Origin: Halomicrobium salinisoli
Lineage (GTDB): Archaea > Halobacteriota > Halobacteria > Halobacteriales > Haloarculaceae
Length of the DNA stretch: 64,000 nt
Assembly (NCBI RefSeq): GCF_020405185.1
Contig: NZ_CP084463.1
Span: 3,307,610 to 3,371,609 of the forward strand
Direction: 5' to 3'
Program-made: the position numbers and the translations under genes
Part shown: one piece after another, positions 25,378 through 34,991 of the stretch
How the letters are laid out: each line of letters begins with the position of its first letter
Position numbering within the stretch: the first letter of the stretch is position 1
The notes under the pieces: generated by a model
Seen by the model: the letters and a program-made list of their open reading frames with translations, nothing else
What the model was told of the DNA's origin: nothing
Database searches by the model: none

Positions 25378-25971
25378 ATGAGCGAGCCCTCCGAGGACAT
25401 CATGGAGGCCACTTTCCGGGCCCTCTGCGAACACGGCTACGCCGCCCTCACGATGCGAGACATCGCGGCGGAGGCCGACCGGAGCAAGGCCTCCCTGCAC
25501 TACCACTACGAGAGCAAGCAGGGGCTCATGCTGGCCTTCCTCGATCACCTCTTCGAGCACTTCACCGACCGTGTCGGGTCGTTCGATCCCGCCGGCGACC
25601 CGGACGCCCAGTTGCGCGCGTTCGTCGACGAGATCCTCCACCCGCCGGGCGAGGACACCACCCGCGAGTTCCGGACCGCGCTGCTGGAGATCAAGGCCCA
25701 GGCGCCCTACGACGAGGCGTTCCGCGAGCGCCTGACCGCGTTCGACGAGCACATCCGCGAGAACGTCCGCGCGGCCGTCGCCGCCGGCGTCGACCGGGGC
25801 GTCTACCGCGACGACGTGGACCCCGAGGCGGTCGCCCGGTTCGTCCTGACGCTGGCCGACGGCGCCCAGTCGCGCCACGTCGTCGCGGGCGCCGATCCGG
25901 ACGACGCGATGGCCGTCTTCGAGTCGTACGTCGAGAGCCGCCTGCTGGCCGACAGGGAGGTGTCGGCGTGA
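25378..25971 (+). CDS. TetR/AcrR family repressor
   Basis: A 197-residue regulator. The N-terminal domain EATFRALCEHGYAALTMRDIAAEADRS...LHYHYESKQGLMLAFLDHL is a classic TetR helix-turn-helix with the LYYHF-type recognition end. The C-terminal domain (about residues 60-190) is an all-helical ligand pocket like those of the family. An in-frame GTG directly precedes the ATG; the ATG is taken. Its TGA overlaps the GTG start of a MATE exporter (GTGA at 25968-25971). It probably represses the operon until an exported compound binds. Confidence 0.93.
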   Translation: MSEPSEDIMEATFRALCEHGYAALTMRDIAAEADRSKASLHYHYESKQGLMLAFLDHLFEHFTDRVGSFDPAGDPDAQLRAFVDEILHPPGEDTTREFRTALLEIKAQAPYDEAFRERLTAFDEHIRENVRAAVAAGVDRGVYRDDVDPEAVARFVLTLADGAQSRHVVAGADPDDAMAVFESYVESRLLADREVSA

Positions 25972-27533
25972 GCGCGCGACGAGCCCTCCGCCGCGTCGCC
26001 GACCGGATCGACGGGCTGTTCAAGGGCCAGGAGGAACTGGAGCTCACCAGCGGCGACATCGGCCGACCGCTGTTCTACCTCTCGCTGCCGATCATCGTCA
26101 CGAACCTCCTGCAGGTCGCCTACAACCTCGCGGACACGTTCTGGCTGGGCCGGTACAGCACCGAGGCGCTGGCCGCGATCAGCTTCGGCTTCCCGCTCGT
26201 GTTCTTCCTCATCTCGCTCGGGATGGGCGTCTCCGTCGCCGGCAGCGTGCTGGTCGCCCAGCACACCGGCGCCGACGAGCCGCGGAAGGCGCAGTACGCG
26301 GCCTCGCAGACCGTCACCTTCGCGGTGGTCGTCTCGCTGGTGCTCGGCGTGGTGGGGTACTTCTTCGTCGAGGACTTCCTCAGGCTGCTGGGGGCCTCTC
26401 CGGACGTCCTCCCCGGCGCGACGGCCTACCTCGAGGTGATGTCGCTCGGGCTGTCGGCCATGTTCGGCTTCCTCGTGTTCATCGCGCTGATGCGCGGCGC
26501 CGGCGACACCATCACGCCGATGCTCGTGATGTTCGGGACGGTCGTGCTCAACGTGATCCTCGACCCATTCCTGATCTTCGGATGGACCGTCGTCGAGTCC
26601 GCTCCGCTGGTCGGGACGGTCGGCTTCCCGGAGCTGGGCGTCCAGGGCGCGGCCATCGCCACCATCTTCTCGCGAGCGGTGGCGCTGGTCGTCGGCCTGG
26701 GGATCATGCTCCGCGGTCACCGCGGCGTGAAGATCCGGCCCCGCGAGATGGTGCCCGATCCCGACTACGTCCCCCGCCTCGTCCGCATCGGTCTGCCCGC
26801 TACCGTCGAGGGGACGGGCCGGTCCGTCTCGGTGAACCTCATGCTGTTCGTCGTGGGCACCTTCTCCACGCCCGTGGTGGCCGCGTTCGGCGTCGGCACC
26901 CGGATCTTCTCGCTGATCTTCATGCCGGCCATCGCCGTCGACCGCGGCGTCGAGACGATGACGGGCCAGAACATCGGCGCCGGCAAGCCCGACCGCGCGG
27001 GCACGGCCAACCACTTCGCTGCGAAGGCCTCTTTCCTCGTGCTGTCGGCCGTCGCCGTCGTCGTGTTCTTCGCCGCCCCGACCGTCGTCTCCGTGTTCAG
27101 CGACGACCCCGAGGTGGTCCGCGTCGGCGCCGAGTTCCTGCGCTGGGTCGCGCCGACGTTCGGCTTCATCGGCGTCGTTCGCGCCTACTCCGGCGGCTTC
27201 CGCGGCGCCGGCAAAACGCTCACCGCGGCCGCGCTGGCCATCCTGATGCTCGGGTTCCTCCGCCTGCCCATCGCCTGGGTCACCTCCCGCGTCGTCGACG
27301 TCTCGGTCGTCTCCGTCACCGTCCCCGGCCTCGGGACCCTCCAGACCGACGTCCTCGCCGGAACGCTCCTCGCCGACGCCTTCGCGTACTCGCTGGGCTC
27401 GCGGGGCATCTGGCTCGGGTTCGCCGTCTCGAACGCTCTGGCGGCCGTCCTGGCCTACGCCTGGTTCGTCCGGGGCACCTGGCGCGAGGCCGACCTGACC
27501 GACGACCCGGCCGCAGTCGCCGCGGACGACTGA
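25968..27533 (+). CDS. MATE family efflux transporter under TetR control
   Basis: A 521-residue membrane protein with 12 hydrophobic helices. Motifs: LYNLADTFWLGRYSTEALAA-type TM1 region (AYNLADTFWLGRY), MRGAGDTITPM after TM5 and GGFRGAGKTLTAA in the second half. It starts with GTG overlapping the TetR stop codon. It should extrude a toxic organic compound by cation antiport. It differs strongly from the MATE protein at 5789-7264; this one belongs to the DinF/NorM-like branch with longer helices. Nothing in the sequence shows the substrate. Confidence 0.92.
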   Translation: MSARRALRRVADRIDGLFKGQEELELTSGDIGRPLFYLSLPIIVTNLLQVAYNLADTFWLGRYSTEALAAISFGFPLVFFLISLGMGVSVAGSVLVAQHTGADEPRKAQYAASQTVTFAVVVSLVLGVVGYFFVEDFLRLLGASPDVLPGATAYLEVMSLGLSAMFGFLVFIALMRGAGDTITPMLVMFGTVVLNVILDPFLIFGWTVVESAPLVGTVGFPELGVQGAAIATIFSRAVALVVGLGIMLRGHRGVKIRPREMVPDPDYVPRLVRIGLPATVEGTGRSVSVNLMLFVVGTFSTPVVAAFGVGTRIFSLIFMPAIAVDRGVETMTGQNIGAGKPDRAGTANHFAAKASFLVLSAVAVVVFFAAPTVVSVFSDDPEVVRVGAEFLRWVAPTFGFIGVVRAYSGGFRGAGKTLTAAALAILMLGFLRLPIAWVTSRVVDVSVVSVTVPGLGTLQTDVLAGTLLADAFAYSLGSRGIWLGFAVSNALAAVLAYAWFVRGTWREADLTDDPAAVAADD

Positions 27534-27600
27534 CGCGCCTCTCTCGTCCGGTCCGCCGCGACCTGAACGCACTTTGCCGAGGCACGCGAGCCTCCGCGTG

Positions 27601-27915
27601 ATGCCGTCGAAAATCAACTACGAGGACGTCGATCCGGTCGCCGACGGACTGCACTTCCTGAGAGAACCGCTGGACGCCGAGAACCTGGGCGTCTCGGTGC
27701 TGGACGTGCCCGCGGACTGGTCCGGCAAGCCCCACGACCACGCCGACGAGGGCCAGGAGGAGGTCTACGTCCTGATCGAGGGATCGGCCACGGTCACCGT
27801 CGAAGACGAAACCGTCGAGATGGAACCGGGCGACGCGCTTCGGCTCGCCCCCGAGGAGACCAGGGCGATCGAGACCGACGAGGAGAGCACCTTCGTCCTC
27901 GCCGGCGCGCCGTAG
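27601..27915 (+). CDS. Single-domain cupin protein
   Basis: A 104-residue conserved beta-barrel. The two cupin motifs are KPHDHADEGQEEVYVLIEG (G(X)5HXH(X)3-4E(X)6G form, metal-binding His, His and Glu) and EPGDALRLAPEETRAI, in which the usual His of motif 2 is replaced. Such small cupins bind a metal and act as isomerases, dioxygenases or sugar-binding proteins; the missing fourth ligand leaves the activity uncertain. It lies 67 nt after the MATE gene in the same direction and could share its transcript. Confidence 0.85.
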   Translation: MPSKINYEDVDPVADGLHFLREPLDAENLGVSVLDVPADWSGKPHDHADEGQEEVYVLIEGSATVTVEDETVEMEPGDALRLAPEETRAIETDEESTFVLAGAP

Positions 27916-27967
27916 CGACCGCTCGTTCTCTACCGGTTCGAGCCGCCGGAACGGACCGGCCGCCGGC

Positions 27968-28081
27968 TCAGTCCGCGCCGTGTCGGGGCAGGAAGCCGCA
28001 GCTCGCGCAGCCGGTGTGCTTCGTGGTCTGGTAGCTCAGCTCTCTGCCGCAGTTCGCGCAGGTGTAGGTGTTGTGTTCCAT
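27968..28081 (-). CDS. 37-residue zinc-ribbon microprotein
   Basis: A very short gene encoding MEHNTYTCANCGRELSY... with two CxxC pairs (Cys8/Cys11 and Cys25/Cys28), enough to build a rubredoxin-like zinc knuckle. Haloarchaea have many such one- or two-CxxC microproteins, some affecting biofilm or stress behaviour. ATG 28081 is the only start that includes both pairs, and the reading frame is closed by TGA at 27968. Specific role unknown. Confidence 0.72.
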   Translation of the reverse strand: MEHNTYTCANCGRELSYQTTKHTGCASCGFLPRHGAD

Positions 28082-28157
28082 CGGGTGACTGTCGGCCACG
28101 GGGATAAAAGAAGATTCCGTGAGTTTCGTTCACTCGAAACGGGCCCGGTCCGCGGGG

Positions 28158-28844
28158 CTACGCCGCGCGCCTCGCGACCAGCCCGACGACCGCGAGGACC
28201 GCGAGGCCGACGGCGACCGCGGCCGGAACGCCGAGCGGACCGCCGTCGCCCGACGCGCCGCCCGTCGAGCCGTCCGGGGAGACCGCTGCGCCACCCGATC
28301 CGGACTCGCCCGCGGCCGTCGATCCGCCGCCGTCGCCGACGACGACGGTGCCGGCGTCGATAGACGGATCGAGGGCGCGGCCGCCGTCGCCGTCGATGCG
28401 GGCGCTCTCGACCGTCATCGCCGTCTCGCCCTCGGCGGACCCGGCCACCGTCACCGTCGCCAGCGTCACGTTCGCCGCGCCGGGTTCGACTTCGCCGTCC
28501 AGGTCTGCGGCCTTCACACGCACGGACCGGCCGTCGGATCCGACCTCGGGCTCCGTCGTCGGCTGAAAGTGGTCCGGGTAGCTCGCGCTCGTCACCCGCC
28601 CGACGTCCCCGTCGGCCAGCCGGAGACGCACCTCGAACCCCGAGAGGCCGTCCGGCGCGGCGTCGAGGGCCACCGCGACCGACGCTCGCTCGTCGGGATC
28701 GACCGCGGCGTCGCCGACCGCCAGCGTGCTCTCGCCGGCGCCCGCGGCGGTCGTCGCGCCGGAAAGCGCCGCCGTCGCCGCCAGCAGGGCGACCAGGCAG
28801 CCCACGCCCGCCCGCCACGCGCGTCCGTCAGGCTCGCTCGCCAT
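28158..28844 (-). CDS. Membrane-anchored cohesin-domain protein
   Basis: A 228-residue surface protein. A signal segment (VGCLVALLAATAALSGATTA, about residues 14-33) is followed by a cohesin-like beta domain (about 39-170: LAVGDAAVDPDERASVAVAL, then GLSGFEVRLRL, and GAANVTLATVTVAG). A Ser/Gly-rich linker (172-202) leads to a C-terminal transmembrane helix and basic tail ARRAA. Cohesins bind dockerins with high affinity. It starts 7 nt after the stop of the PhoX-cohesin-dockerin gene in the same direction, so the two form an operon and are likely partners. The tail lacks a clear PGF motif, unlike the paralogue at 32401. Confidence 0.8.
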   Translation of the reverse strand: MASEPDGRAWRAGVGCLVALLAATAALSGATTAAGAGESTLAVGDAAVDPDERASVAVALDAAPDGLSGFEVRLRLADGDVGRVTSASYPDHFQPTTEPEVGSDGRSVRVKAADLDGEVEPGAANVTLATVTVAGSAEGETAMTVESARIDGDGGRALDPSIDAGTVVVGDGGGSTAAGESGSGGAAVSPDGSTGGASGDGGPLGVPAAVAVGLAVLAVVGLVARRAA

Positions 28845-28851
28845 CGCTCCG

Positions 28852-31536
28852 TCAGATCTCCTCGTAGAGCTCGACCACGTCGTCGAACTCGAGCTGGCCG
28901 TTCTCGTTGAAGTCGTAGGCCGCCTCGTTCAGCCGGACCGCGTCGGCGTCGAACTGCTCGAACAGCAGGACGACGTCGTTGAAGTCCAGCCGGCCGTTGC
29001 CGTTGACGTCCTCGTAGCGGCCGTCGCCGTCGGGGTCGGTCGGCGCTCCGCGACCGCCGGGCACCGCGGGCGGGCCCACGACCACGACGGCGGGGGTGGT
29101 GTCGGCCGAGAGCGCGTCGCCGTCGTCGTCGGTCGCGCTCTCGACCGAGACCTCGAGGTCGGTCGTGCCCGTCCCGTCGCCGCTCAGCGTGAGCGTCGCG
29201 AGGGCGACGTCCGCGCCGCCGTCCCCGACCGCGTCGTCGACGTCGAGCACGCGCAGGTCGGCGCGCCCGCCGTCGTCGCTCACCGACGTCTCGACCAGGC
29301 CGAACGACTCGGGGACGGAGACGTCCTCGATGGACGCGACAGCGGCGTCGGACAGCGAGACGGTCAGCTCAGCGCCGGCCAGCCCTTCCGGCGTCCGATC
29401 GACGGTGACGTCGGTCTCGGCGGTCTCGCCGCCCCGGACGGCCACGGAGTCGGCCGCCACGACCGGGTTCGGCTCGTAGACGTACAGGCAGTCGTTGGGG
29501 TACGAGCGGCCGGACTCGGCGAAGCCGTCCTCGCAGAGCAGCACGCGGTCGTCGCGCATCACGTAGACGTTGTCGATGTTACGCAGCGAGTCGTCGGCGT
29601 CGCCGGCCGGATCGGTGAAGTCGGGACCCACGACGACCGGCTCGAGTCGGCTGACGTCGTAGTCGGCGTCGAGGCGGCCGCGGTAGACCACGCCGCCGTC
29701 GACGCGGTCCAGCTGCAGGTCGCCCTGCTCGTCGGCCATCGCGTCGTTGCACTCCGAGATGCCGAAGTAGACGTAGTCGCCCGGACCGGCGCCGTCCCGG
29801 CTGTCGACGCCCTCGGCCTTGTTGAACTCGATCGAGGCGCCGATCTCCTTGGCGGCCGCGCGCGTCTCGATGAACGGAACCTTCCGCAGGTCCTCGTCGA
29901 CGCCGTCGGGACCGCGCTGCTCGTACTGCTGCGCCCACTCGACGATCTCCTCGCGGCTGACGTAGTTCTGGTTGCCCTCCTCGACGACCGTCTGGTCGGC
30001 CTCGGCGAGGACCTCGGGCGTGACCTCGTCGCCCTCGCTCCAGTCGGCGTGCGCGGCGAGGTAGTCGGCCTGGGTGACGTCGTCGTACTCGGCGATCCAG
30101 GACTCGACCTCGCGGTTGGTGGCGTGACCGAGCGGGATCCACTCGAGCGACAGGGTGACGTCGGCGGGGGACTTGCGCTCGCCCGCCTCGGCGGCAGAGG
30201 CGGCGTCGTTGGTGATCTTCGGCGCGTACAGCGTGCCGGCGACGTCCATCGGGTCGTCGTAGCTCGGGATCGGCTCGTCGGCGACGAACTTGTAGATGCC
30301 CTTGCTGTCGCCGTCGGAGGCACCGTAGACCGTCCGTTCGTCGCTCATCACGTCCGGGCACTCCCAGGCCGCCCGGCCCATGACCCAGTACTTGACCGGC
30401 TGGGGCGTCTCGGCGGTCGGCTGGCGGACGTCGACGAAGTAGCCGTAGCGGTAGGGGTTGGGGTAGACGTCAGAGATCGGCTCCGTCGGGTTCTCGCCGT
30501 CGTCCCGGGCGACCGGCTCGGCGCCGAGCTGGTAGGCGAGGAACTCGACGCCGTCCAGCGCCCAGTAGCCCTGCAGCGTCCAGGACTCGTCGCCGTAGAG
30601 GTCGTCGACGGCGTTCTGGCACTCGGAGGGGTTCGGGCGGTTCCAGAACTGGCAGCCGCCGATCAGGCCCTGGCCGCTGCCGTTCTCGACGACGTCGCCG
30701 ACCGTGTGCTTCAGCGAGACGCGGGTGTGGGCGTAGTTCTCCTCGGCGGACAGCATCGTCCCCCACGGCGTCAGGTTGCCGTAGCAGTTGATGCGCGTGC
30801 CGCCCTGCTCGCGCAGCGGTTCGGTGTTCGCGAGGTTGAGCGCCTCGTCGACGTCGGCCTCCCACGTGCCGTCCTCGTAGCTGATCGGGACCCGCGTGAT
30901 GTTACCCGGGCTGTTCTCCCAGTTGGTGAACAGGTACCCCTCCGTCCCGTCGTCGTTCGTCGGGACGAACTGGTTGCAGTCGGGGTTGGTCGCGGCGGCC
31001 CCGTACATCGTCCCGTCGAAGTTCTCGCGGGTGACGTCGGTGCCGTCGGGCGTCTGCGTGACGCCGAGCCGCTCGTCGCCCCCCTGGATCGGCTCGCGGG
31101 CCTGCGCGAGCATGACGAACTCGTGGTCGGCGGAGCGGACCTGCCCCTGCTCCTCGACGGTCCGCGGGACCGACACTTCCTCGAAGTCGTCGTTGTCGCC
31201 GTCGAACTCGAAACTGAAGCCGTCGAAGTACCCCACCCCGGCCCGGTCGTAGGGCGGCTGGTTGGCCTTCGCGCCGGCGTTCGAGAAGTCCCTGCCGCGC
31301 GTCCCCCGCGAGGGGTGCTGGAGGCTGTACAGCAGGGTTCCGTTCTCGAAGACGAACGGCCCCGTCACCTCCGCGCCGAAGGCGGTGTGGGAGAGCCGCT
31401 TGATGCTGCCCGAGACGCTCGGCGCCCCCGGCGTGTCCGTCTCCTCGACGTCGGCGCTCGCCACGCCGGGCACGCTGGCGCCCAGCGCGGCGGCGACTGT
31501 CGCTCTCATCAGGTTGCGGCGGTTGCAATCGACCAT
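28852..31536 (-). CDS. Secreted PhoX-like phosphatase with cohesin and dockerin domains
   Basis: An 894-residue exported protein. NRRNLMRATVAAALGAS is a Tat-type signal. Residues about 45-685 are a PhoX/DUF839-type catalytic region (YLFTNWENSPGN, GTMLSAEENYAHT, DNVYVMRDDRVLLCEDG), which in known PhoX enzymes is a Ca/Fe-dependent phosphatase. Residues about 690-822 are a cohesin-like domain (TPEGLAGAELTVSLSD, DVALATLTLSG). Residues 834-894 are a dockerin with two calcium loops, DVNGNGRLDFND (843-854) and DFNENGQLEFDD (875-886). The enzyme can thus both dock and be docked to. ATG 31536 starts at the Tat motif; a TATA-like box (about 31572-31580) precedes it. Confidence 0.87.
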   Translation of the reverse strand: MVDCNRRNLMRATVAAALGASVPGVASADVEETDTPGAPSVSGSIKRLSHTAFGAEVTGPFVFENGTLLYSLQHPSRGTRGRDFSNAGAKANQPPYDRAGVGYFDGFSFEFDGDNDDFEEVSVPRTVEEQGQVRSADHEFVMLAQAREPIQGGDERLGVTQTPDGTDVTRENFDGTMYGAAATNPDCNQFVPTNDDGTEGYLFTNWENSPGNITRVPISYEDGTWEADVDEALNLANTEPLREQGGTRINCYGNLTPWGTMLSAEENYAHTRVSLKHTVGDVVENGSGQGLIGGCQFWNRPNPSECQNAVDDLYGDESWTLQGYWALDGVEFLAYQLGAEPVARDDGENPTEPISDVYPNPYRYGYFVDVRQPTAETPQPVKYWVMGRAAWECPDVMSDERTVYGASDGDSKGIYKFVADEPIPSYDDPMDVAGTLYAPKITNDAASAAEAGERKSPADVTLSLEWIPLGHATNREVESWIAEYDDVTQADYLAAHADWSEGDEVTPEVLAEADQTVVEEGNQNYVSREEIVEWAQQYEQRGPDGVDEDLRKVPFIETRAAAKEIGASIEFNKAEGVDSRDGAGPGDYVYFGISECNDAMADEQGDLQLDRVDGGVVYRGRLDADYDVSRLEPVVVGPDFTDPAGDADDSLRNIDNVYVMRDDRVLLCEDGFAESGRSYPNDCLYVYEPNPVVAADSVAVRGGETAETDVTVDRTPEGLAGAELTVSLSDAAVASIEDVSVPESFGLVETSVSDDGGRADLRVLDVDDAVGDGGADVALATLTLSGDGTGTTDLEVSVESATDDDGDALSADTTPAVVVVGPPAVPGGRGAPTDPDGDGRYEDVNGNGRLDFNDVVLLFEQFDADAVRLNEAAYDFNENGQLEFDDVVELYEEI

Positions 31537-31571
31537 GCAACTGGTCACTGCGATGGGTCCATAAAGCGGCT

Positions 31572-31600
31572 TTATATTACCAGTATACTGTGCGTATACT
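31572..31600 (-). promoter_or_regulatory. Promoter and inverted repeat upstream of the PhoX-dockerin gene
   Basis: TTTATATTA (about 31571-31579) is a TATA-like box on the minus strand. Just upstream lies the perfect inverted repeat AGTATAC (31582-31588) / GTATACT (31594-31600) with a 5-nt spacer, placed where an activator would bind. Phosphate control is plausible for a PhoX gene but is not shown. The remaining stretch to 31810 is AT-rich in part and holds no gene that I can support. Confidence 0.5.
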
Positions 31601-31810
31601 ACTCTGGACGGAAATGTACTCCGCGTTCGTACACGTTCGACTACGAACTCTATATAGACGGGCATAAACGGGTCGCGAGTGGAACCTGCAACAGAACGAG
31701 TGACCGGCGCGATCGCGTGCCGTCGCGCGACCGGTCCGGAATCGAGGCGCAGCGCGCTCTCACGCCGGTACGATGCCGTGACGACCCTGGGGCGGTCGCG
31801 ACGCCGCCGG

Positions 31811-32236
31811 TCACGCCGAACCGCGCTCCGCCGCCCCGCGGCGGATGCTCTCTGCGCGCTTGCGGACGTTGTCGATCATCCGCTCGACCTTCTCCGGCCT
31901 GTGGGCGAAGAAGGACCCGAGCCACTCGACGTCGACCCCCTCGCGCGTGTACAGGTACGCCGCGATGGTGTCCCGGCCCGCCTGGTACATCACGGGCGGG
32001 ACGCCGCGGTCGCCCGTCCCCTCCTCCTGAAAGCCGTTGACGTCGAAGTACACGTCGGCGTACAGCTCCGCGGTCTCCGGGTCGTCGAACGTCTCGCCGC
32101 GGTGGTGGGGCGCCTCGAAGCGATAGCGACGCTCCCCCGGTCCGTCGTCCGCCGCGACGATCCGCACGTCCATGACGTACTCGCGATGAATCGACTCCCC
32201 CGCGTCGCCCGTCGACTGCGTGCCTGACGTCGGCAT
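31811..32236 (-). CDS. Conserved haloarchaeal protein, unknown function (141 aa)
   Basis: A soluble 141-residue acidic protein with no signal or membrane helix. Visible segments: RYRFEAPHHRGETFDDPETAELYADVYF and a helical C-terminus (AHRPEKVERMIDNVRKRAESI). ATG 32236 is chosen because GAAATACGC lies about 27 nt upstream as a TATA-like element; ATG 32173 is an alternative. I recognise no catalytic motif. It sits between the two parts of the cohesin/dockerin group without an evident link to it. Confidence 0.68.
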   Translation of the reverse strand: MPTSGTQSTGDAGESIHREYVMDVRIVAADDGPGERRYRFEAPHHRGETFDDPETAELYADVYFDVNGFQEEGTGDRGVPPVMYQAGRDTIAAYLYTREGVDVEWLGSFFAHRPEKVERMIDNVRKRAESIRRGAAERGSA

Positions 32237-32400
32237 GCACGGACGGTCGCTCAACGCGTATTTCAGCCTGTGTAATTGCCGTCCGTACCGGACCCGGGGC
32301 ACAGTGTGCGATACGTAGCCAAACGTATCCGGGCACGGCGGCGCCGGTCCCGCCGCTCGCGGGCCTCGGCCGTCGAAAAAACAGCGTCTCGTCTCCGGTC

Positions 32401-33063
32401 CTACGCCGCGCGCTTCGCGATCAGGCTGCCGCTCACGAGCGCGAAGAGAGCGACGACCTGATTGAACCCGGGCCCGGAGCCGCTGGTCGGGGTCGGCGGC
32501 TCGGTCGTCTCGGTGGACATCTGCCCCTCGCCGACGGTCACCGAACCCGACTCGACGGTCGGATCGGTGTCGTTGCCGTTGTCGTTGTCCATGCTGTTGA
32601 CGGTGGCCTCGATCGCCGTCTCACCGTCGGCCTCGCCCTGCACGGTGACCGTACCGAGGGTCACGTCCGACGCCCCGGGCTGGACGTTCTCCCCGAGGTC
32701 GGCGGCGCTCAGGGCCGCACCCGATCCGTCCGACGCGATAGCGGTGCTCTCCCCGACCGAGTCGAAGGACTCGCCCAGCGAGACGTTCGTCACCGTCGCC
32801 ACCGACGGGTCGGCGACGCTCACGTTCACGGCGAACCCGGACACGCCGTTCGGCGCCGTATCGAGCGCGACGGCGACCTCGGCCGTCTCGCCGGCGTCGA
32901 TCGCCGCGTCCCCGACGGACAGCACGGGCCCGTCGGACTGTGCGCCGACGACCGCCGTCCCCGCGACGGTCGCGCCGAGCGCCACCGCGACGACCGCCAT
33001 CGTCGTGAGTGCTCGTCGTGCGTTCGATCCCCCAGTCGCGCGTGTCGTTAGTCCCCCAGCCAT
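32401..33063 (-). CDS. Cohesin-domain surface protein with PGF-CTERM anchor
   Basis: A 220-residue protein. The signal segment (ALTTMAVVAVALGATVAGTA, about residues 18-37) is followed by a cohesin-like domain (about 47-178: LSVGDAAIDAGETAEVAVAL, GVSGFAVNVSV, ASDVTLGTVTVQG), a Thr/Pro-rich linker (183-196) and a C-terminal sorting signal: PGF (198-200), a hydrophobic helix and KRAA. PGF-CTERM signals are processed by archaeosortase ArtA, which leaves a lipid anchor. It is similar in every domain to the protein at 28158-28844. TATA-like TTATATAC lies about 28 nt upstream. It is a probable cell-surface receptor for dockerins. Confidence 0.85.
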   Translation of the reverse strand: MAGGLTTRATGGSNARRALTTMAVVAVALGATVAGTAVVGAQSDGPVLSVGDAAIDAGETAEVAVALDTAPNGVSGFAVNVSVADPSVATVTNVSLGESFDSVGESTAIASDGSGAALSAADLGENVQPGASDVTLGTVTVQGEADGETAIEATVNSMDNDNGNDTDPTVESGSVTVGEGQMSTETTEPPTPTSGSGPGFNQVVALFALVSGSLIAKRAA

Positions 33064-33296
33064 ATCTGTGCGACTTGATAGACTAGTATATAAGTTGGTC
33101 GGTAACTGAAACCTGAAAAACCAGAGCCTCGCTGTAGAACGGCGAGCGAGTGGTACGTAGCCGAAACCGGGATTCGAGCGGTCGCCGGGGACGGCCGCGG
33201 CTACCCGGGTTGCGCTCGAAAAAACGCGGTTCGCTTCGATCGCGGGTCGGTGCGGTCAGCGCGGTCAGGTGGCGTTTGTGACGGTACCGGCCGGGC

Positions 33297-34991
33297 TTAC
33301 ATCATGCCGCCCATGCCGCCGCCCATGCCGCCCATGCCGCCGCCCATTCCGCCGGGCGCGCCGCCGGGGCCGCCGGGACCGCCCTCGTCCTCGTCGTCGT
33401 CGCCGGAGCCGCCCTTCAGGTCGCCCGCGGCGATGACGTCGTCGATGCGGAGGATCATCACGGCGGCCTCCGTGGCCGACTCGACGGCCTGCGTCTTGAC
33501 GCGCAGGGGCTCGACGACGCCGTCCTCGTTCATGTCGACGACCTCGCCGGTGTAGGCGTCGAGGCCGAACGTGTTGTCGCCGCCGTCGTGCTTGCTGCGC
33601 AGGTCGACCAGCGAGTCGATGGGGTCGAGACCGGCGTTCTCGGCGAGCGTGCGCGGGACGACGTCGATGGCGTCCGCGAAGGCCTCGATGGCCAGCTGCT
33701 CGCGGCCGCCGACGGAGTCAGCGTGGTCGCGCAGGCCCAGCGCGAGCTGGGTCTCGGGCGCGCCGCCGCCGGGCAGGACCTGGCCGTCCTCCAGCGTGGC
33801 GGCCACGACGCCCAGCGAGTCCTCGATGGCGCGCTCGACCTCGTCGGCGACGTGTTCGGTGCCGCCGCGGAGGATGAGCGTGACGGACTTGGCGTCCTCG
33901 ATCTCCTCGACGAAGATGCGCTCGTCGCCGCCGACGTCCTTCTGGGCGACGGAGCCGGCGTAGCCGAGGTCCTCGTCGGTCACGTCGTCGACGCTGGAGA
34001 CGATGCGAGCGCCCGTGGCTCGCGAGAGCGCCTCGATGTCGGACTTCTTGGCCCGGCGGACCGCCAGGATGCCCTCCTGAGCGAGGTAGTGCTGGGCCAT
34101 GTCGTCGATGCCCTTCTGGGTGATGACGACGTCGGCGCCGACGTCGGCGAGCTGGTCGACCATCTCCTGGAGCTGCTCCTCTTCCTGGTCGAGGAACTGC
34201 TGGAGCTGGTCGGGGTCGGTGACGTTGACCTCGGTGTCGAGCTCGGTCTCGGGCACCTCGATGGCGGTGTCGAGCAGCGCCACGTCGGCGTCGTCGACGG
34301 CGTAGGGCATGTTCTCGTGGACGCGCTCCTTGTCGATGATGACGCCCTCGACGAGCTCGGACTCGTCGATGGAGCCGCCGACGACCGTCTCGATCTGGAT
34401 GTTGTCGGTGTCGACGACGCCGTCCTGAGCGACGGACTGGGCGGCGCGGACGACGAGCTCGGCGAGGACGTCCTTGGCGGACTCGGCGCCCTTGCCGGTC
34501 ATCGCCGTGGCGGCGACCTTCTCGAGCTGCTCGGTGTCCTCGGGGGTGACCTCGATGGCCTGCTCCTCGAGGATCTCCTTGGCCTTCTCGGCGGCCTGGC
34601 GGTAGCCCTGGGCCAGGATGGTGGCGTGGATGTCCTGGTCGAGGAGCTCCTCGGCCTTCGAGAGGAGTTCACCGGCGATGACGACCGCCGTCGTCGTGCC
34701 GTCGCCGACCTCGTCCTCCTGGGTCTGGGCGACCTCGACGATCATGTTGGCGGCCGGGTGCTCGATGTCCATCTCGTCGAGGATGGTGACGCCGTCGTTC
34801 GTGACGACGACGGAACCCATGTCGTCGACGAGCATCTTGTCCATGCCCTTCGGACCGAGTGTGGTCCGAACGGCCTCGGCGACGGCCTGGGAGGCCGTGA
34901 TGTTCATCGACTGCGCGTCCTTGCCGGAGGTCCGCTGGGACTCCTCCGACAGTACAAGCATGGGCTGATTACCCATCTGGCGCTGACTCAT
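33297..34991 (-). CDS. Thermosome (group II chaperonin) subunit
   Basis: A 564-residue chaperonin subunit. Conserved parts: [18 protein letters not shown] and [10 protein letters not shown] at the N-terminus, [11 protein letters not shown] (ATP-binding), and [11 protein letters not shown] in the second equatorial half. The C-terminus is the haloarchaeal Gly-Gly-Met repeat tail. It forms double-ring complexes that fold proteins in an ATP-dependent manner. A strong TATA sequence (TTTTTATATA on the minus strand, about 35019-35028) lies about 30 nt upstream, as expected for an abundant heat-inducible protein. Haloarchaea have several paralogues; which one this is was not resolved. Confidence 0.96.
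   Translation of the reverse strand: MSQRQMGNQPMLVLSEESQRTSGKDAQSMNITASQAVAEAVRTTLGPKGMDKMLVDDMGSVVVTNDGVTILDEMDIEHPAANMIVEVAQTQEDEVGDGTTTAVVIAGELLSKAEELLDQDIHATILAQGYRQAAEKAKEILEEQAIEVTPEDTEQLEKVAATAMTGKGAESAKDVLAELVVRAAQSVAQDGVVDTDNIQIETVVGGSIDESELVEGVIIDKERVHENMPYAVDDADVALLDTAIEVPETELDTEVNVTDPDQLQQFLDQEEEQLQEMVDQLADVGADVVITQKGIDDMAQHYLAQEGILAVRRAKKSDIEALSRATGARIVSSVDDVTDEDLGYAGSVAQKDVGGDERIFVEEIEDAKSVTLILRGGTEHVADEVERAIEDSLGVVAATLEDGQVLPGGGAPETQLALGLRDHADSVGGREQLAIEAFADAIDVVPRTLAENAGLDPIDSLVDLRSKHDGGDNTFGLDAYTGEVVDMNEDGVVEPLRVKTQAVESATEAAVMILRIDDVIAAGDLKGGSGDDDEDEGGPGGPGGAPGGMGGGMGGMGGGMGGMM

Noticed and set aside
28726..32040. A plus-strand open frame of over 1100 codons
   Set aside because: It is antisense to the PhoX-cohesin-dockerin gene, whose domains are unmistakable, and is a by-product of very high third-position G+C.
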